Of a stretch of DNA of 64,000 nt, positions 62,974-64,000 are shown piece by piece. Both the position numbers and the translations under genes were made by a program. The notes beneath the pieces were generated by a model. It did no database searches. It worked only from the letters and a program-made list of their open reading frames with translations, and was not told the DNA's origin. The number at the start of each line of letters is the position of its first letter. Within the stretch, counting starts at the first letter, position 1. The stretch comes from Linepithema humile (taxonomy: Eukaryota; Arthropoda; Insecta; Hymenoptera; Formicidae), in the NCBI RefSeq assembly GCF_040581485.1, contig NC_090132.1, forward strand, positions 21,296,911-21,360,910, given 5' to 3'.

Positions 62974-64000
62974 TTCATCCTCGATCAAAGAAGTAGAAAG
63001 ATAATATAATATTGAAATCTTTCTTTGATGAAGAGAGAATAATGATCGAGAGAAAAAAAATAGAATATAATTTTATAAATATCAGAGTCTTCTCGAGATT
63101 TTGATTGCTTATACGAATATAATAATAAAGATTTCGAAAATTATATATAATTTCTAATAACAATTACATTTTTATAAATTTATTTATCTAATTGAATTGC
63201 GTTGAATTTTAAATCTGTCTTATTTATAATAAGCAAAAAAAAAGATAAAAAATATTATCATATAATGTATTATTAATTATTTTATAATTTGGTATCAAGT
63301 AAAAATATTCTATATATGTTGTCATAATCGAGTAGATAAATTTCTAATAAAAACATAATTATCCAGCAATCAATTGTATTATATCTGATTGAAATAATTT
63401 TGTAAGTCTTATGTTTAGAAGAAAAGAAGGGCAAAATGAGAGCAATCCATATAATGTTAGTAATAATTTAATTATTTATCATAAAAACATGCTATCTTCA
63501 AAGACGTGTACGCAGATCTTTGTAGACAGTTTGTGAGATAACAATTTTATTCGTAAAATTGTTCAACCAAATTTTGCGTTTGTATTTAAAATCAAAATTT
63601 TAGTAACTGGAAATTGTATAACCAAAGATATGTATGCTTAAAGAATATAACGCACTGAGAAATGTTTTTGGCAATTGACATCTACTTCTATCGTCTACAA
63701 AATTCGATTCGATTTGACATGGCCGACAGAGACTTTTCAAGTAGGCAATCTCTAAATAATCACAAAGTACTCACTGATTACGTCTCTTTAAATCATAGAG
63801 ACTTACGTCATCTAAAGAATAAAGCGTACATAATGTCGTAGTAAAATATATATTACGATATTTTCATTGGCCTTTGTGTTTTCAGCTTACACGTAAAACT
63901 CCATATTCGTCGTACGCGAGGGCGATCATACGCTTCGTAATAAATTGAATGTACAGTGTTTTAGGCCCTCAGAGAATACTTTCAAAATAAATTCTTTCGT
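62974..64000. other. 3' flank of the Culd-like gene
   Basis: AT-rich. After the polyadenylation signal at 63124 no gene, RNA or repeat was recognised to the window end; a small CpG-richer patch lies near 63,890-63,930. Confidence 0.5.
63124..63129 (+). terminator. Polyadenylation signal, Culd-like gene
   Basis: AATAAA about 150 bp after the stop codon of the Culd-like gene, preceded by AT-rich sequence. Confidence 0.4.

Overview
This window looks like nuclear DNA of an insect, probably a hymenopteran such as an ant. AT-rich sequence alternates with CpG-dense patches, genes carry short phase-consistent introns, there are several small foldback or MITE-type transposon remnants, and the recognisable proteins are insect or animal families. 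The lineage call is inference; no species marker was seen.

Layout: 1-29,300 is a gene-poor stretch of AT-rich DNA broken by CpG-rich islands, in which I could not support any protein gene. 29,425-31,458 (+) is a three-exon cytochrome c1 gene with a divergent heme-ligand segment, possibly a tissue-specific paralog. 31,500-50,000 is a second gene-poor stretch with CpG islands, a CRE-bearing duplicated motif, three MEF2-like sites within 300 bp and a TTAA-flanked MITE. From 50,586 the window becomes gene-dense: a UMAD1-like gene (+, 50,586-51,044), a four-exon TMEM222/RTE1-family gene (-, 52,012-52,892) convergent with it, a repeat-rich segment with two orphan candidate exons on the minus strand (53,217-54,180), and an eleven-exon gene for a type I membrane protein (+, 56,502-62,973) with signal peptide, three CUB or CUB-like modules, one LDL-receptor class A repeat, one membrane span and a long cytoplasmic tail with PPxY motifs. 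The last is most likely the ortholog of Drosophila Culd.

How the genes work together: the four confident genes do not form one pathway. Cytochrome c1 is a subunit of mitochondrial complex III. UMAD1-like and Culd-like proteins both point to endosomal or endocytic trafficking (UMA domain, ESCRT-I-related; PPxY motifs, NEDD4-type ligase recruitment), but their proximity is not evidence of a functional link. TMEM222 is a conserved small membrane protein of poorly known function.

The splice models for cytochrome c1, TMEM222 and Culd were built by hand from GT/AG sites and reading-frame phase, and each closes into one open frame (313, 187 and 1,016 codons). Untranslated ends, transcription starts and all regulatory calls are less certain.
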